Below are positions 1 to 12,974 of a DNA stretch of 64,000 nucleotides, one piece after another. The position numbers and the translations under genes are program-made. The stretch is from Corticium candelabrum (lineage: Eukaryota; Porifera; Homoscleromorpha; Homosclerophorida; Plakinidae), in contig NC_085085.1 of assembly GCF_963422355.1 (NCBI RefSeq), forward strand, positions 8,733,664 to 8,797,663, given 5' to 3'. Within the stretch, counting starts at the first letter, position 1. Every line of letters begins with the position of its first letter. The notes beneath the pieces are model-generated. The model saw nothing but the letters and a program-made list of their open reading frames with translations, searched no databases and was not told the origin of the DNA.

Positions 1-245
1 TAGCGCTCGATGCAGGAAACGTGTAAGTTGGATACGGTGCAAATGCAATCAGAATTAGAGAGAAACACTAGCATCAACTAGTCGGCAAGCAATCTTTGAT
101 CGCTGGAAGCATTGCGGAGGGCGATGAAAAGTACAGTCTACACGGGATCGGTGTGGGCGTGTGTTCAAATGAACTGGAATGTGTAGTGTTTGCATTATCG
201 AGAAATTTTACACGGGGTTGGTCTCTCGAAAGGGCCCTTGCACTG
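1..245. repeat. Dispersed repeat R1, copy 1 (cut by window edge)
   Basis: This stretch aligns with 35790-36050 at clear but imperfect identity. Shared blocks include 'gtgcaaatgcaatcagaatt', 'gagagaaac', 'gggcgtgtgttc' and 'gaaattttac', in the same order and orientation. No protein homology is seen in it. Both copies are next to LINE remnants, so it could be part of a retroelement, but the family is not identified. Confidence 0.7.
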
Positions 246-349
246 CAATGACAAATTTAAGTAGTCGTATACCTGCTCCATTGCAAGCGCAGAGGTTTAG
301 TATAGAAATCAGCTTTTGTAGCATAAACAGTTAATAGTGATACCCACTC

Positions 350-1348
350 TTACAGAAGAACTGGACACAAACTCAACTGTATATAAAGATCTGGAATCAA
401 GGTTTGATCTCTTGTCTGCTTGCTGTACCTCACTAGCTCAGCTTTTGAGTTGAACAAGATTGTAATTCCATTCCCCGGGTGCTTCTGCAGAGGCATGTTA
501 ATAACTGCATCAAAGAGTAAGTTAAACAACATGGGTGCCAACACATCATCCTGTCTACTCACCATTTCCAATCCAAAACTCTTTGGAGACTTACCATATG
601 CTCTTACAGCTCCACTGGTGTCTTTATGGAGAGCCTTCAAGATGTTCAATATCTTGGGGTAAGCCATAACACAACTCTAGAGCAGACCATAATACTTCAC
701 GATTAACTGAGTTGTTTGCTGTCTTCAGGTCCACAAGACACAAGAAGAGTGGTTGGGGAAATTCACGTGCACGTTCCATCAACATCTGGTCTGCACAGCC
801 TCGCCCTTTCCGAAAACCAGGCTGATTCTCTCTCAACAACCTGTTGACATTATCCTTCACTATGTCCAGAAGAACCCTGCAAAAGGCCTTTCCTGGAACA
901 CTGAGTAAGGCGATGCTCCTGAAGTTGTCACAATCATTATAACTAGCCTTCTTATGCAAAGGACCAACTAATTGTGTTCTCCAATTAGCTGGTACTTTTT
1001 CACTGAGCCATACTTGCTGTGATAACCGAGTAAGCCATTAAACCACGCTATCTCCACTAAGCTTCAAGAGCTCAGCAGTAATCCTATTTGCTCCTGGTGC
1101 CTAGTTAGACTTAAGCTGTCTGATAGCTTCTGTAATCTCCTCCTTCGTAGGAGGGCTAGATATCACAGCATCTCTCTGTCACAACCACCTGCAATACCAT
1201 CATCAACCTCTACACGGTCATTTACATTGCCTGAAATGACCTCAGACATTCTTGATTTTATGTTCAACACTGATTTGAAATGTTGACGCCACCTTTCCAG
1301 GTTATCCTGTGTTTTAACAAACCTAGTTTGACCATCTGCTGCTTTCAA
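350..1348 (-). pseudogene. LINE reverse transcriptase fragments
   Basis: Three open pieces in different frames cover RT. 1348-1163 is a linker with 'NLERWRQHFKSVLN', typical of the region before RT. 959-624 has 'FRSIALLSVPGKAFCRVL' and 'GFRKGRGCADQ', then 'LVDLKTANNSV', which replaces the normal F-x-D-x-x-x-A-F-D core. 667-350 has 'DDVLAPMLFNLLFDAV', equivalent to the G-x-x-Q-G-x-x-x-S-P-x-L-F-N block. Key residues are lost and stops intervene, so it is inactive. Confidence 0.8.
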
Positions 1349-2188
1349 GGTTGAATTTGTCTTTGATTTTTGATTCAGTCATAGAGGTTTTGAGATCTTG
1401 CAATAGTGATCGACCTCTATCACTCTTTATTGCCATCTCATATTTTACTTCAATCTCCATCACCTATTCTTTCCACCAACTATTTCTTAGCCTTCTCCAC
1501 TGCTTGATGTGTTTGCTTCTTCAACCTGTTGTATTCTTTACGAGCTTGCTGGTTTTCAATGTTCTTCCAACTCAGCCACGCTTGTTGCTTCTTAAGTGAC
1601 AACTGCCTCACTTCCATTTGTCATCCAATCTGCTTCTGATTTAGAGGCAACTGCAGGTAAAGCTGTATTCTGAGCAGTGTTCACTGCATCTTTCAATTTC
1701 TGCCATACAGTCTCAACATATCATCATCTTTCACTTCCTCTAAAGATGTGAGAAGAACTTCTCGATAACGTAAAATCTCAGTCTTTTTAACAGTTTAGAG
1801 TTGGTTTGGTGTTTCTGCTTTAGTTGTGCCATTTTTCTCTTGACCTTCAACTTAAGTCTGACGTTGGAGACCACTAGCCTGTGATTTGACTGAAGGTACA
1901 TGTGTGTCTTCTAAATACTCTCGTAGCCAAGATACTAGATCTGAAACGATGATTGACCAGAATGTAGTCTAATACATGCCCTTGTTTACTTTCCTCAGCA
2001 GAGTAAACCAAGTGTGTTGATGACAAGGTCTGTGCTTAAATATCGTATTGTTACAGCTAAATTATTCAAAGCTCAAGAATCCACCAAGCGATCACCACTT
2101 GAGTTCTTCTCATTTGGACGATTTCTACCAATAACTCCATGCCATGCTTCATTATCACACTCAACTCTTGCATTATAGTCTCCCATTA

Positions 2189-2710
2189 TCACCAACATGT
2201 CTTCTGTTTTGGTACTCCACACACTGCCTCTTGTAACTCTTCATAAAACTTCTCTGAATCTTTAATTTGGGTGTCTTCGTTGGTTGGTGCATAAACAGCA
2301 ATCACAGATAGATACCAGGTATGCATATTAAACCTTGTCCTCAACAACCTGTCTGAAATATTGTCATATTCTGCACCAGCTGCTTTCCAAGCCATGGTTG
2401 CCTCTTCACCCAGCACTATTACAACTCCACTTCTAAGGTTGTCTGACTGTTGTTTCGATAAACCAGAATAGATAATAAGGTTCTCGTTAATTTGTAGTGA
2501 TTTGTTAGCAGACCACTGTACTTCAGAAAGTGCTAGAACTTGAATATGTTTTTCAGTCATAGTATGTAATACATCACGTAGTCTGCTATTCTTGGTGGGA
2601 TTTCCAATCTGACATTCCAACATCCTATCCAGGTGTTGGACTTTTGTTAGAAGAAGGACTGTTTCAACTTCATCTATGGAGCAGAGTCCTCTTGGCTTTG
2701 CTTGCGACAT
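2189..2710 (-). pseudogene. LINE endonuclease domain (APE-like) fragment
   Basis: This 173-residue open stretch resembles the APE endonuclease of LINEs. Near its middle is an 'ALSEVQW' block, corresponding to the usual L-x-E-(T/V)-x-W catalytic Glu motif. Further on are 'SGVVIVL', 'RLLRTRF' and 'IAVYAPTNED', the conserved beta-strand with the A-P-x-(N/D) motif. It stops before the C-terminal SDH motif, and the reading continues downstream only in other frames. The domain would nick target DNA to prime reverse transcription. Confidence 0.8.
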
Positions 2711-2799
2711 TTCATTGATTCTGTAAACAACAGAGGTTGCCTTTCGAGCCTTCTAACTTGAGTTGAAAGTTTTCTCCTTGTGGTTTTACAGATCAATTA

Positions 2800-3480
2800 A
2801 TTCAGCTATGAGTCTCTAGGAAAAGAGACTTTGTAAAAGTCACGAGACTTGGCGAGTAGCGTACTCTAAACATATAGGGCTGAACCGACTTCCGGTCTGG
2901 GGACTATGTGGCTGGCTGGCTGGCTGGCTGGTTATGTCTGTCACGCTGCAGGAATGTGCCATGCCTTCTTTGTGTGGCCCAATCACGAAACATTAATTCC
3001 TTTATGTCGTACATGGCAGCCAAAGACAATGGACGAACAGCCAATCCTATGCACGAAACTTCCTTGAGAGAGTTCATACCAGAACAGTGTAATTCATGTT
3101 TGAGATTGTCAGGACTTGTTGGAAATAAACAACAGAACTTACCTGTCTGCAACTGCTGACTCGAAATTGATTGCTTTTTTGGTTTACAATATTTATACAG
3201 GAATCTAACATTACGTAACCATAAGAGATTTTATGTCCCGTATACGATGACTCTACTTACTACTACAGACTATTTACGGACTTTGTGGTCACGCGAAACG
3301 AGAGTCGCTATGTAGGATTTTAAATACATTTTACAAGTAGCACGTCCAGAAAGAAAATAGCTTGTATATTCATAATTCTTCGCCACAAATACTCCTCCTA
3401 CCGTACGTGGCCCAGTGTTCAGGACTTTGAAGGCTCATAGCTGTAGAAGCGACGGTGTAAGCACAGCTTCAAGTACTAAT
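2800..3480 (+). repeat. Dispersed repeat R2, copy 1
   Basis: The same ordered blocks occur here, at 56940-57120 and at 57290-57870: 'gactttgtaaaagt', a block ending in 'gacttccggt', 'tatgtctgtca', 'aggaatgtg', 'taaccata', and near the end 'aaggctcatagctgt' followed by 'gaagcga'. The repeat is about 0.6 kb, non-coding and AT-rich. Its 5' part here holds a (GGCT)5-6 run at 2911-2934. No terminal inverted repeats were found, so its type (degraded MITE, SINE or LINE tail) is open. Confidence 0.7.
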
Positions 3481-4206
<726 letters not shown>

Positions 4207-4300
4207 GTAAATGGACAAATATCAAGCCCCACGAATGACGTCAACCTTAAGGTCAGTTGCGGAGATAGCTCTTCTGCATCTGGAGACAGGGCCTCACACA

Positions 4301-4301
<1 letters not shown>

Positions 4302-4355
<54 letters not shown>

Positions 4356-4381
4356 TGCACACACATGCACACACACACACT
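4302..4381. repeat. (AC)n microsatellite
   Basis: AC-dinucleotide tract that becomes interrupted (CACGCACACATGCA type) at its 3' end. It lies about 100 bases from the preceding tract and just outside the foldback element that starts at 4415. Confidence 0.95.
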
Positions 4382-4414
4382 GTTAATTGGTGTTTCTTGA
4401 TTTTAGGGCAGCCA

Positions 4415-5353
4415 TAGTCTCGCGTAGCCAGATCCCTTTCTGCTGCATCATACTTCTGGGCGAATTGGGGTCTGGTGAACAGTCGTTGATGTTGCTGTGT
4501 GCAGCGTAGCCAGAAATCGGCTATCTAAAGACCGGATTTGGTTTCTTAAACGCTTCACTAAAGACCTGACTGCTATGCAAGCAGTGCAGTCCTTTCTCTA
4601 TTAGCTTCTCTTGTTTTGTAGAGAACATCTTGAAGACTACGGCTAGAGTCGTTGCTGTTTGTGAAATTTGCATGTCAATGAAACGTGGCCGTGGGAACAT
4701 TGATGTCGACAGGCTTGCATCTCTTGGCAATCTGTCATGATTGACGTCGTACGTAACGTTGTGCGCTTGTGTCACAACGGAGACTGAAAACAAACGTATC
4801 GATGTAAAGCGATGCACAAAACACATGAGATGATTACCCAAACACAGAAAGACGACTCATCTTGTTTCGATGATGTCAGCTCTAAGCCCTTTAATTCCAG
4901 GACCAGATATCACTCACTCTGGACTGTCCACGGTCGCTTTAGCCGTCAAAACAGCAAACAGCATTGTGTACGTTCATATCCATTCAGTGCCTTTGCTCCG
5001 TTGTGACACGAGAGCACAATGCTAGCTATAGACGCACGACGTCGAGCCTGTCGACGTCAACGTTCCCGTGGCCATGTTTAATTGTTGCCGTAGACATGCA
5101 GATTTTACAGACAGCAACGCTTCTAGCCGTAGTCTTCGAGTTGTTCTTTACGAAAGAAGAGAAGCTAACGAGATAGGATTGCAGTGTTTGCATACCAGTC
5201 TGGTCTTTAGTGAAGCGTTTAAGAAACCAAATTCAGTCTTTAGATAGCCGATTTCTGGCTACACAGCACACGGCGACATCAAAGGCTGTTTGTCAGACCT
5301 CATTTTGCTCGGAAGTATGATGCGGCGGAAAGGGGTCTGGCTACGCGAGACTA
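4415..5353. mobile_element. Foldback (long-inverted-repeat) DNA element, copy 1
   Basis: The ends are TAGTCTCGCGTAGCCAGA at 4415 and its inverse ending CGCGAGACTA at 5353. The inverted arms are long (roughly 390 and 550 bases) and almost meet, leaving no core. The flanks GGGCAGCCA (4406-4414) and GGGCAACCA (5354-5362) match at 8 of 9 positions, so a 9 bp target duplication is likely. Copy 2 is at 27558-29875, with the same tips and a perfect 9 bp duplication, and a right tip remains at 41580-41626. No transposase is encoded. Nine-base duplications fit MULE-like or Merlin-like elements, but the superfamily is unproven. Confidence 0.88.
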
Positions 5354-5818
5354 GGGCAACCATTACATGTGCTGACTTGATAGCCAACATCTGTCACAAC
5401 TTGCTAGTCTTTATCACTGACATAGGACAAATGAGTGGCCTGACATTGGACATGTATTTGACCAATATGAAAGAAATGTACATTGAAGTCTTGTATCATG
5501 TGACATGGGTTTTGCCAGCCCTGATTGGTCGATACAGCGTGTACAAATTGTTTGTATGCTGATACCCTACCGCTGTCAGGGAAACATGTATGCCCTACCG
5601 TTGCTATGATCAACAGCATAACACAGCTGGTTTCATAATGAGCGGATGATTTGATATGCCTTTAATGAGCTACTAAACGGCCAACACAATTAGACTCAGT
5701 CTAATTAGTTACAGAATGGTTACTGACAAACAAGTAAGAAATAAGATTTACGTACTCACAGATCAAAATGAACGGTAATTCAAACCAACCAATGACCTTG
5801 CATGATACAAATCACTTA
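5354..5818. other. Unassigned spacer
   Basis: No supported gene or repeat was recognised between the foldback element and the palindromic MITE. Confidence 0.4.
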
Positions 5819-5976
5819 TCGTATGGGCGAATCTCGGATATCGTTGTTATTCCACCTCAAGGTAGTGGCAGCTAATTGTCTCGATAATCACCTTGACTTT
5901 GTGTCGGTAATTATCTCGCTTTAGCTGCTACTCCCCTGGGGGTAATAACAATGATATCCTTGACTTGCCCATACGA
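5819..5976. mobile_element. Palindromic MITE (about 158 bp)
   Basis: The left arm starts TCGTATGGGCGAATCTCGGA and the right arm ends TTGACTTGCCCATACGA. Both arms carry matching inner blocks (GATATCGTTGTTATT opposite AATAACAATGATATC, and GGCAGCTAA opposite TTTAGCTGCT), so the whole unit folds into one hairpin. It is non-coding. I see no clear target duplication and no second copy in the window. It lies about 370 bases upstream of the first exon of the next gene. Confidence 0.8.
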
Positions 5977-6347
5977 AAACTAATAATTGTACTACTGTCA
6001 GTATTTTATCTACTTTTTGTAGCACAGCTAGTCGAACATTTGTTAAATGTAGGCTATACACATTTATACATGTAGGAATGAACAACTAAATATGTTCACT
6101 CAACTACAGCTGCAAAAGATAGTCTTTTATTATGTAGGTGTGATTTTCAAAGCATTTTGCTAGTGGTGTTTATCTTGAAACAGCAAGTCAGTCTTTATTT
6201 ACAACATTATTGAAATTATTTGGTTTAGCTCTGTGGTTTACAGGATGTTATATTGCATACAGGTACGTCCAACAACTTTTGTTGAATGTCTGCTTAGCAC
6301 TACTGCAACGACAAAATGTTTATTACAACGATATTTGTTGTGTGTAG

Positions 6348-9300
6348 CCTTGAGGACAAAGTTCGTGACATGTCAGTCATACTGCTTCAATTTTTTCGAG
6401 ATCTTTTCTTAAATACAAAGGTACTCTTTCAATGTAGCTGTGCCAACCAGCAGTTGAATCATCAACATAACAATTTTATGTAGAGCCCATCGAGTGACAG
6501 ATTGAAGGACTGCATGACAACTATTCAAAGAATTCTTCGAGCTTTGAAAGATCATGAAGAATTTTTGACCATCAAGGCTATGCGCAATGTTCCAGCCTCA
6601 CAGTATGTCAGTATTTGGTTTACAGATGTGTTGTTTGAAAGCAACTGTTTGAAGGTATCTGAAAGACTATCCGGGTCTCATACATTTTATTTACGTGAAC
6701 AGAACAAACGACCAAGTGACTGTACCGTCACTGAATGTGGAAAATTTGGAAGGTGAAAATGTGAGTGGAAGGAACAAATATGTGATTAGTTGTTTGTTGT
6801 AGCAGCTGTGTGCTTTGATTAGGGAGATGAGAGGTCGATACAAGAAAGTGGCTTGCCTGTTAGCTTTTTGAAGGAAAAGGTTAATGCTATGGTTATGTGC
6901 TGTTTGTCATACTTTTAGTGATACATGTATGTACAAATATTTAAGATAAATATACTGTATTTTTGTTTTCATTTAGCGAATTATTTGTTTTTTGTCTGTC
7001 TGTTTGTCTGTTTGTCTGTCTTTTTTCTATATTTATTTATAAATTAGTAGTATTACAGGGTAAAAGTAATACATGTGAAGCTATGCTAATGGTAAGGGTT
7101 CATTTTGCTATTGCAATTATTGAATGATTTAAAATCAGAACAACATTTGTAAGTGGGCAGGGTAGAATTATTTGATTATTGCGCATGCGCAGTTTCCACT
7201 GATTTACAAGGTGATGAAAAAGCAGTTGACATTTTTGGTTTACAGAAGAGGAAGAGTCTGTGTTTGACAGCACCAGCATTAGGGCAATGCAAGTTACAGG
7301 CACTCAAAGGGATGGAATGCTAGAAACAACATGATAGCTAAAAGCATTAAGTTCAACAGGAATGTACATTGCCAGCAAGAAGTCAAATGTAACTGGTTAC
7401 TTTTGCAACTTGATGAACAGGACTCAATTGAAGCAGTCATGTTTATAACTCACTTGGTCATGCGTTTTAGTGTGATTGATTGCTATTGTGGCAAAGATGA
7501 AAACGAAGAGCCGAGAGTCCAGAAGTAGCATGTTTGATTGCTATAGTAAATGCTATTAGGATTGCTTGTTGTCAACTCCTGATGAAGGACGTTGTTGGCA
7601 GATCAGATTTTATGGTAATGTTAGGTTGTGTACGAGACAGTGGATGGCCTGCAAACAGTGGATTGACTCTAAAATTATTTCAAATAGTAGAGTACATGCT
7701 TGATTTTTAATTAATTAAATTAATTATTATTAAATGTACTAATAGATTGCTAGAAGCGATGTGACATATGATGTAGTAGCTGCAAGCAGAGAAATAGTTT
7801 GATGACTATCTGTTAGGAGTAGGTAGGAGTGGATGGTTAAGAAGTTTTGCTGTTGTTAGTTTTAATTAGCAGCCATCTAGAATTATGAAATGATCAGACG
7901 GCTGCTAATGTATGATAAATGTCACAACAAACTACAAGTAAGTTTTTATCCAACTGCAAACAATGTAGAGTATCGCTGTCCTAAGGAGCCAACAGACTAG
8001 CAGTTCATCTAACAAGCTGAATCTTGAGCAAAATCTAGTCTCTGACTGGTTTCTCAGCCATAACATGCTCTGATGATTTTCTGGCCAAAATTTTGGAGAT
8101 ATTACTTTGCTCAAGTTGCACAGACAGGCGTCTTCTTCATTATGTTTTGAAATCAGACTGATTGCATTTCTATGTGTATTACAATGGAAATTAGACAATT
8201 TACTTAGAGCGTTTTTCATGTTTGATTTTTGTCTGTCTGTTTGTGTTTTTGTTTCTCAAATTTTGGATGTTTGGCCACCGCTCTGGTTTGCATGTTGTTT
8301 GCTTTGTAACTGGGTTTGTTGTCTCCAGGGGAGGTTGAATTGTTTGTCTTAAGAGAGAAGTCTAGCTATCGCTGCTTTCTTGAACTATTAAGTTTCACAT
8401 GTGGCCTTTTCTCTTTGTGCTGTTGTGTTGTCTTTTGTGGACTGTTGCTGTTCATCAAGTTAAAAGTGTGTGGGACCCAGTGGAAAAACCTATATTTTTA
8501 GCAATTATCCCTTGGTCACGTGATTCCTGGTCAGTTTTGTATTTTTTATAATGGATAAGTGAGTGTAGTGTGGGGTGTAATTATCCACAGAATTACTGGT
8601 TGCTTGACTTTGAAATTATTTACAGTATCAAACATTTGTCATAATAATTTGGTTGTTTAGTTTTTGTGTGTTGTAGGTGTGGAAAATGTGCAAGCTGTTT
8701 CGATCGCATTTGGTTGAGGGCTGCACTGCTGCAGCAATTCGTGAGGGCGACTTTCTCTACTCGTATCATCTCTGGTTTGAAGACTCAGTGGTAGGAATCG
8801 TACCATTGTGGCAATTGTATGTTGAAAGTAATTACAAATGGTAGGGTAACACGTTGCAATGGGATCAAGCTGCCCGAGTACCACAGGAATCAATTCTTCC
8901 GGGCATTCTAGCAGGACCGTTTTACAAGTAAGTAAATTTGATTTTCATCACCTACTCAAGCTGATTACTGATTACTTTTGACATTTATTAATTTAATTGT
9001 ACATTTATAATTGATTTTGGGGTACACGAAGACACATCTACATGTTGCAGTATAGATATTGACATGTAACTGACTAGTAACTTATTTGCACACATGTATT
9101 GTTATTATGTGTCATTATGCCTCTCCATAATGGGCAAGTGGGGTCTTTACCCCCATCTGGGCGCCCACCAACTCGGCAGGTGAGCCCAGCAGGGTACATG
9201 TTTCTGTGTAGTCCACACGGCGATCAATGACTAGCCAATTTGATATAGATTGCAGACATTGCGGTAACCACGAACTCGATGCAGCATGTCTAGTGGATAT

Positions 9301-11493
9301 CAATGGCCACCAGGAAAGCACTAAACATCATCGTCAACGGACCGTTCGCCAGACCACAGAAACTCCCCTACGACTGAAACGAGTCATAGTCTCATGGATA
9401 AAGCTAGAGAAACATGAGAAAGAAAGACAGACAAGTTTAATAATTTACTGTCGTCACTGGGGTTTGAACCAGTGATTATTGTTGTTTATTGCTGCATTTG
9501 TACATTATTTGTGTTTTTTGACGTATTTTTTGCTACTGAATTTCCACGCATTTAGCTGCATGCTGGTATAACTGTGGGTTACCAGAAACTTGCTTGTTGG
9601 ACTCTGTAACGATACCGGAATGCCGGTGGAGTGCCAGTATTGGCAAAGGAGCAACTACACATGCGTGGTAATTCTACTGCACATGTGCCGTAATTTGATT
9701 TGTTGACCTAGAGAATGCAGCTTCCCCCCTCCCCCCCCGAAGCCCAGCTAGAAAAGAAAAAAGTCGAACAGTCAGAAGGTATCCAGAATGGATCTTCACG
9801 GTATGGCAGAAGATCATACACAATTGAAAAAGCTAGCAGTACTACGAGCTCGATGGAAACAAAACGAAAGTCACCAGGGAATGTGGAGTGCCTCGGCAGT
9901 GTGTACAGGATTAGGTTAAACAAGCAGAAGAACACACAGGGCTGACAGATAAGGAAGAGAGGAAGACGATGAAGAAGAGGAGAATGAAGACAGACACAAT
10001 CAAACATTATAGGGTTGATTATATACTACATCTAGATGAAAATTTATACATCTTAGTGTTTATTTATGTTAGTTCAATCAATATCTAAGAACGGATTGAC
10101 CTAGCCTCGAACTTCCAGACTACAGAGTAGTCTGGCCCAGAACGGTACTAAAATGATTTCGGAAATATTCTTTAAGCCAATCAGCGTCTTAGATCTGGAA
10201 TGTTGGCTCTAAATTCTGATTGGTTTAGCAGTAATTGGTTATGGTAAGTGCACTAACGCTGATTACGCTCTCCTGGCGGCTAAGTAACGCGCTGGTCGAG
10301 CAGTAGTCTTGCTAGTCGAGCGGCTAGACTAGCTAACGTTCTGTCGCAGAGTGGTTTCATGCCGTCCACCAAGATTTCACCGCAAACACAGACGTCTCTT
10401 CTTGTTCCTGAGATCTCATGGCATTTACAAGTGATATGTTTGCGTAATGCAAAAGCACAGTATCTTTCCATCTCATTAGTGAATTTTGTAAAGGATCCTG
10501 GGCTGTTAGACTACCATTTAGCATCGCTTTTGATAAGTACTTTCGAAATCATTTTAGTATGGTGGTCCAGACTAGAGTTCACACGGTTCGCACGCTCTCT
10601 GGTCTGGAAGTTCAGGCTAGGATGGACCAGATCTATGGGTCCAGTCTATAGGGAGGTTGGTCAAATCGCTTCTCTTTCTCGGGCATGTCTGTATACCCCA
10701 GGTTATACCAGCACCCTGGTAATCCCCAGCATGCAGCTAAATGCGCGGAAATACGGTAGTTAAAGCAAGCCCGGATCCAGGAATTTTTGAAAGAGGGAGT
10801 TGACCTGGTTGCAGTTATTTATAGCGATACTAATTTTCTCTTTTCTAATGAAACTATTTGTTGCTTAAGTTGACTACTAACTTGATAGGCTGACTATGGT
10901 ATACTCGTATGTAATGTAATCACCTGTAGCAAAAATCTACAAATCAGCAGCATTAACTTAATTGATCGGGCCTTTTCATACTGAAATGGTCTTAGTGTGC
11001 ATAGTCTTGAGATAGTCAGTCTAGAATTCTGTAGAGCCCATCTGTGGTAGCAGAAGCAGAACGTTATTGCAATCTGACCAAATAACGTGCATAGAGGCAG
11101 CAGTCATTACATACAAATTTTCTTACGTCTGGGTGTGAGACTCTGCACTCCTTTTATCAATGGTGAACCACGCCTATTGGAAAAGAGGGGGTCATAACCC
11201 CCTGAATCCCCATCTGGATCTGGGCCTGTAAAGTCGACTTTGAAGTGTGGGATTTAAAAATCTATTAGTTGAATTCAAATGAAATTTCACAGTGATAAAA
11301 AGTAGTGAAAAAGAACTGAAATTAAAGATCTATTAATTTGTCTGTTCCAGTCATAGGTATGTCTTATTCTAATGCACTCTAATACTTTGTATTTGATTTG
11401 GTTTGATAACTGATCTGCTTTCTCCGTTCATTTGATAGGTGCCTAGTTGGTTAACACACTTGTACAGAGCACGCGCGCGCGCGCACACGCACG

Positions 11494-11538
<45 letters not shown>

Positions 11539-11765
11539 ACACACCTGTTGTTAACACAGTCATAGTCTGTGCGTGGTTTTGCAGGGAACTGCATCGGATA
11601 GTTTGCTCAAGTCACCGCCATTCACCCAACACCGTTCACTGCTATGAACTGATGTGCATCCACGTTGGTGTGGTGTCCATGCAATATGCAGCAACGCAAG
11701 CTAAACGCCTTGCAAATGCGATATGGGAGACATCAGCTGTCAGTTCTCCGATGAATCTCTTGTAG
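6348..11765 (+). CDS. Spliced gene of unknown function (partial model)
   Basis: I do not recognise this protein. Exons with GT..AG borders and compatible phases are 6348-6420, 6484-6602, 6703-6760, 6823-6879, then (after a gap where exons are unresolved) 8677-8790, 8845-8927 and 11585-11765 with a stop. Exon 8845-8927 ends two bases into a codon and 11585 supplies the third, restoring an open frame through 2.6 kb of intron. The visible peptide is soluble-looking, leucine- and arginine-rich and probably helical ('[17 protein letters not shown]', '[19 protein letters not shown]', '[11 protein letters not shown]'), with no signal peptide or membrane segment. The start codon and any exon before 6348 were not found. 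A candidate exon near 7246 does not join cleanly. The last intron contains a TIR element with a nested MITE and a (CA)n tract. Confidence 0.55.
9533..10760. mobile_element. TIR DNA element of the ACCGTATT family
   Basis: The left end (ATTTCCACGCATTTAGCTGC inside 9533-9570) is the inverse of the right end (CATGCAGCTAAATGCGCGGA ... ACGGTAGT, ending 10760). The 1.2 kb interior has no transposase. It includes a purine-rich, acidic-coding stretch at 9715-10000 and an inserted TA-flanked MITE (10104-10617). The inner right block (accctggtaa...ccagcatgcag) also occurs at 48060-48117, which links it to the element at 42646-48117. The target duplication is unclear. Confidence 0.7.
10104..10617. mobile_element. 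TA-flanked MITE, copy 1 (514 bp)
   Basis: TIRs of about 80 bases begin GCCTCGAACTTCCAGAC and end GGTCTGGAAGTTCAGGC. Both sides are flanked by TA (10102-10103 and 10618-10619), the duplication made by Tc1/mariner-type transposases. A second copy is at 55080-55725. It is non-coding and nested in the 9533-10760 element. Confidence 0.82.
11470..11545. repeat. (CG/CA)n compound microsatellite
   Basis: A CGCGCG run passes into CACG and then CA repeats. It lies in the last intron of the unidentified gene, about 40 bases from the final exon. Confidence 0.95.
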
Positions 11766-12974
11766 ATGAGTCTGGTATGATTATGAACACAAATAAATGA
11801 CAGAAATGTAGGCTATTTCTATACCTCGCATGTTCCACATATGTGTACAGCGCCAATGTTGTTGACCACAATAGAATTTTGGTAGCGGTGGTGGTGATGG
11901 TTATGCCACTACTGCCACTGCTAGTTGTAATTCTCGACAAATGTGTACTGACATAGTTCTGTGTTGCTGCACAGAAGGGTGAAATTTGTGGAGTTTCCTC
12001 AGCGGTGGTCAACCCTCACATTATAGCTACAATTAGATCTTGCAATAACTGTGCACCGTAATTTGCTGTATACATATGTCCTTAGCTATAATGCTGTATG
12101 ATGGCAAGGTGTATGGTGTTTCCAGCATGGAGTATTAATACCACATTATGATCCACCCAATGCGTGGATGCCGCCCTCTTCTATGGTAATGAATCTAAGG
12201 TCCTTGATAAAATAGCTTCAGATAGCCAAGTCGTCCGGGAGGCTTCTACCTCATTGTGTTAATTAAATATTAATAAAGATATCAGATGCAACCGTTCTTT
12301 ATTAATCCCCGATATTTCAATAGTTAGCTACCAAATTTCTATAAGTATAAACAATCAACTTTTTGGCTAGCTCACGTCACAACTAATCTAGCATTGCCAG
12401 TTAGGCGCGTCCTTTAACTTAATCACTGATCCGATGTTTAGGAATTCAAAAAACGCAAATTGATAGTTTGGAATCATTGTATTTGCTGATTGTAGCTTGT
12501 TTCGTATTTTTCTATAGACTTCTAGTTGCATGATGCCCTGTTTTGAGCAATCGGAGTTGTTTTTGTTTTGTAATCGCTCTTTCCAAGTTTCAAAATACAC
12601 TCGGTGTCATTTTCGTTAGCTAGCGTGCAAGTGTTGCAGCCTCCTGGCAGTTCGTTGCAAATATATTTGCTGGCGACAGCGAATGTCTAGAACTCTGAGC
12701 TGTTGCATGATGATGATGATAATGCAGGGTCACGCATGCATGATCAAGGTGATTAGCGCCCAGAGACTGCTAAGCTAGCAACAGAATTCAGAGAGTCCAA
12801 TGTAAACATTAGGCACTCAGCTCTAGCATCCATCTAATTCATACAACAGTTTACAAATCAAAACTAATCACAAAGCAATTTGCATCCAGCATTGTATACG
12901 TTTCCGTTCGTCTAGAGAGTTCACTCTAGCTGCATGCCATTTCTGCGAACATACACTGTTAGTGTACCATGTAT
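11766..12974. other. Intergenic region between convergent genes
   Basis: This separates the 3' ends of the plus-strand unidentified gene and the minus-strand receptor kinase gene. It is AT-rich, with a GATGATGAT short repeat near 12710. I recognised no exon, RNA gene or transposon end. Confidence 0.4.

Larger units (their letters stand above)
350..2710 (-). mobile_element. Degenerate APE-type non-LTR retrotransposon (LINE)
   Basis: Read on the minus strand, an exonuclease-endonuclease-phosphatase domain (2710-2189) is followed by reverse-transcriptase blocks (1348-350). That is the standard APE-EN then RT order of LINEs in the RTE/CR1/Jockey group. The frame is broken many times and neither end is visible, so it is a dead remnant. 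The clade is uncertain; the endonuclease block ending in 'VYAPTNED' and the RT block 'GFRKGRGCADQ' look most like RTE/CR1-type sequences. Confidence 0.8.

Noticed and set aside
7100..7343. Exon of the unidentified gene at about 7246
   Set aside because: A coding-looking stretch ([15 protein letters not shown]) follows a good acceptor, but its frame does not match the preceding exon's phase and no donor follows before a stop, so it is left out of the model.
9440..9480. tRNA-like T-arm (CTGGGGTTTGAACCAG)
   Set aside because: The stem and loop look right for a T-arm, but no A box, acceptor stem or anticodon arm is found upstream, so no tRNA or SINE is called.
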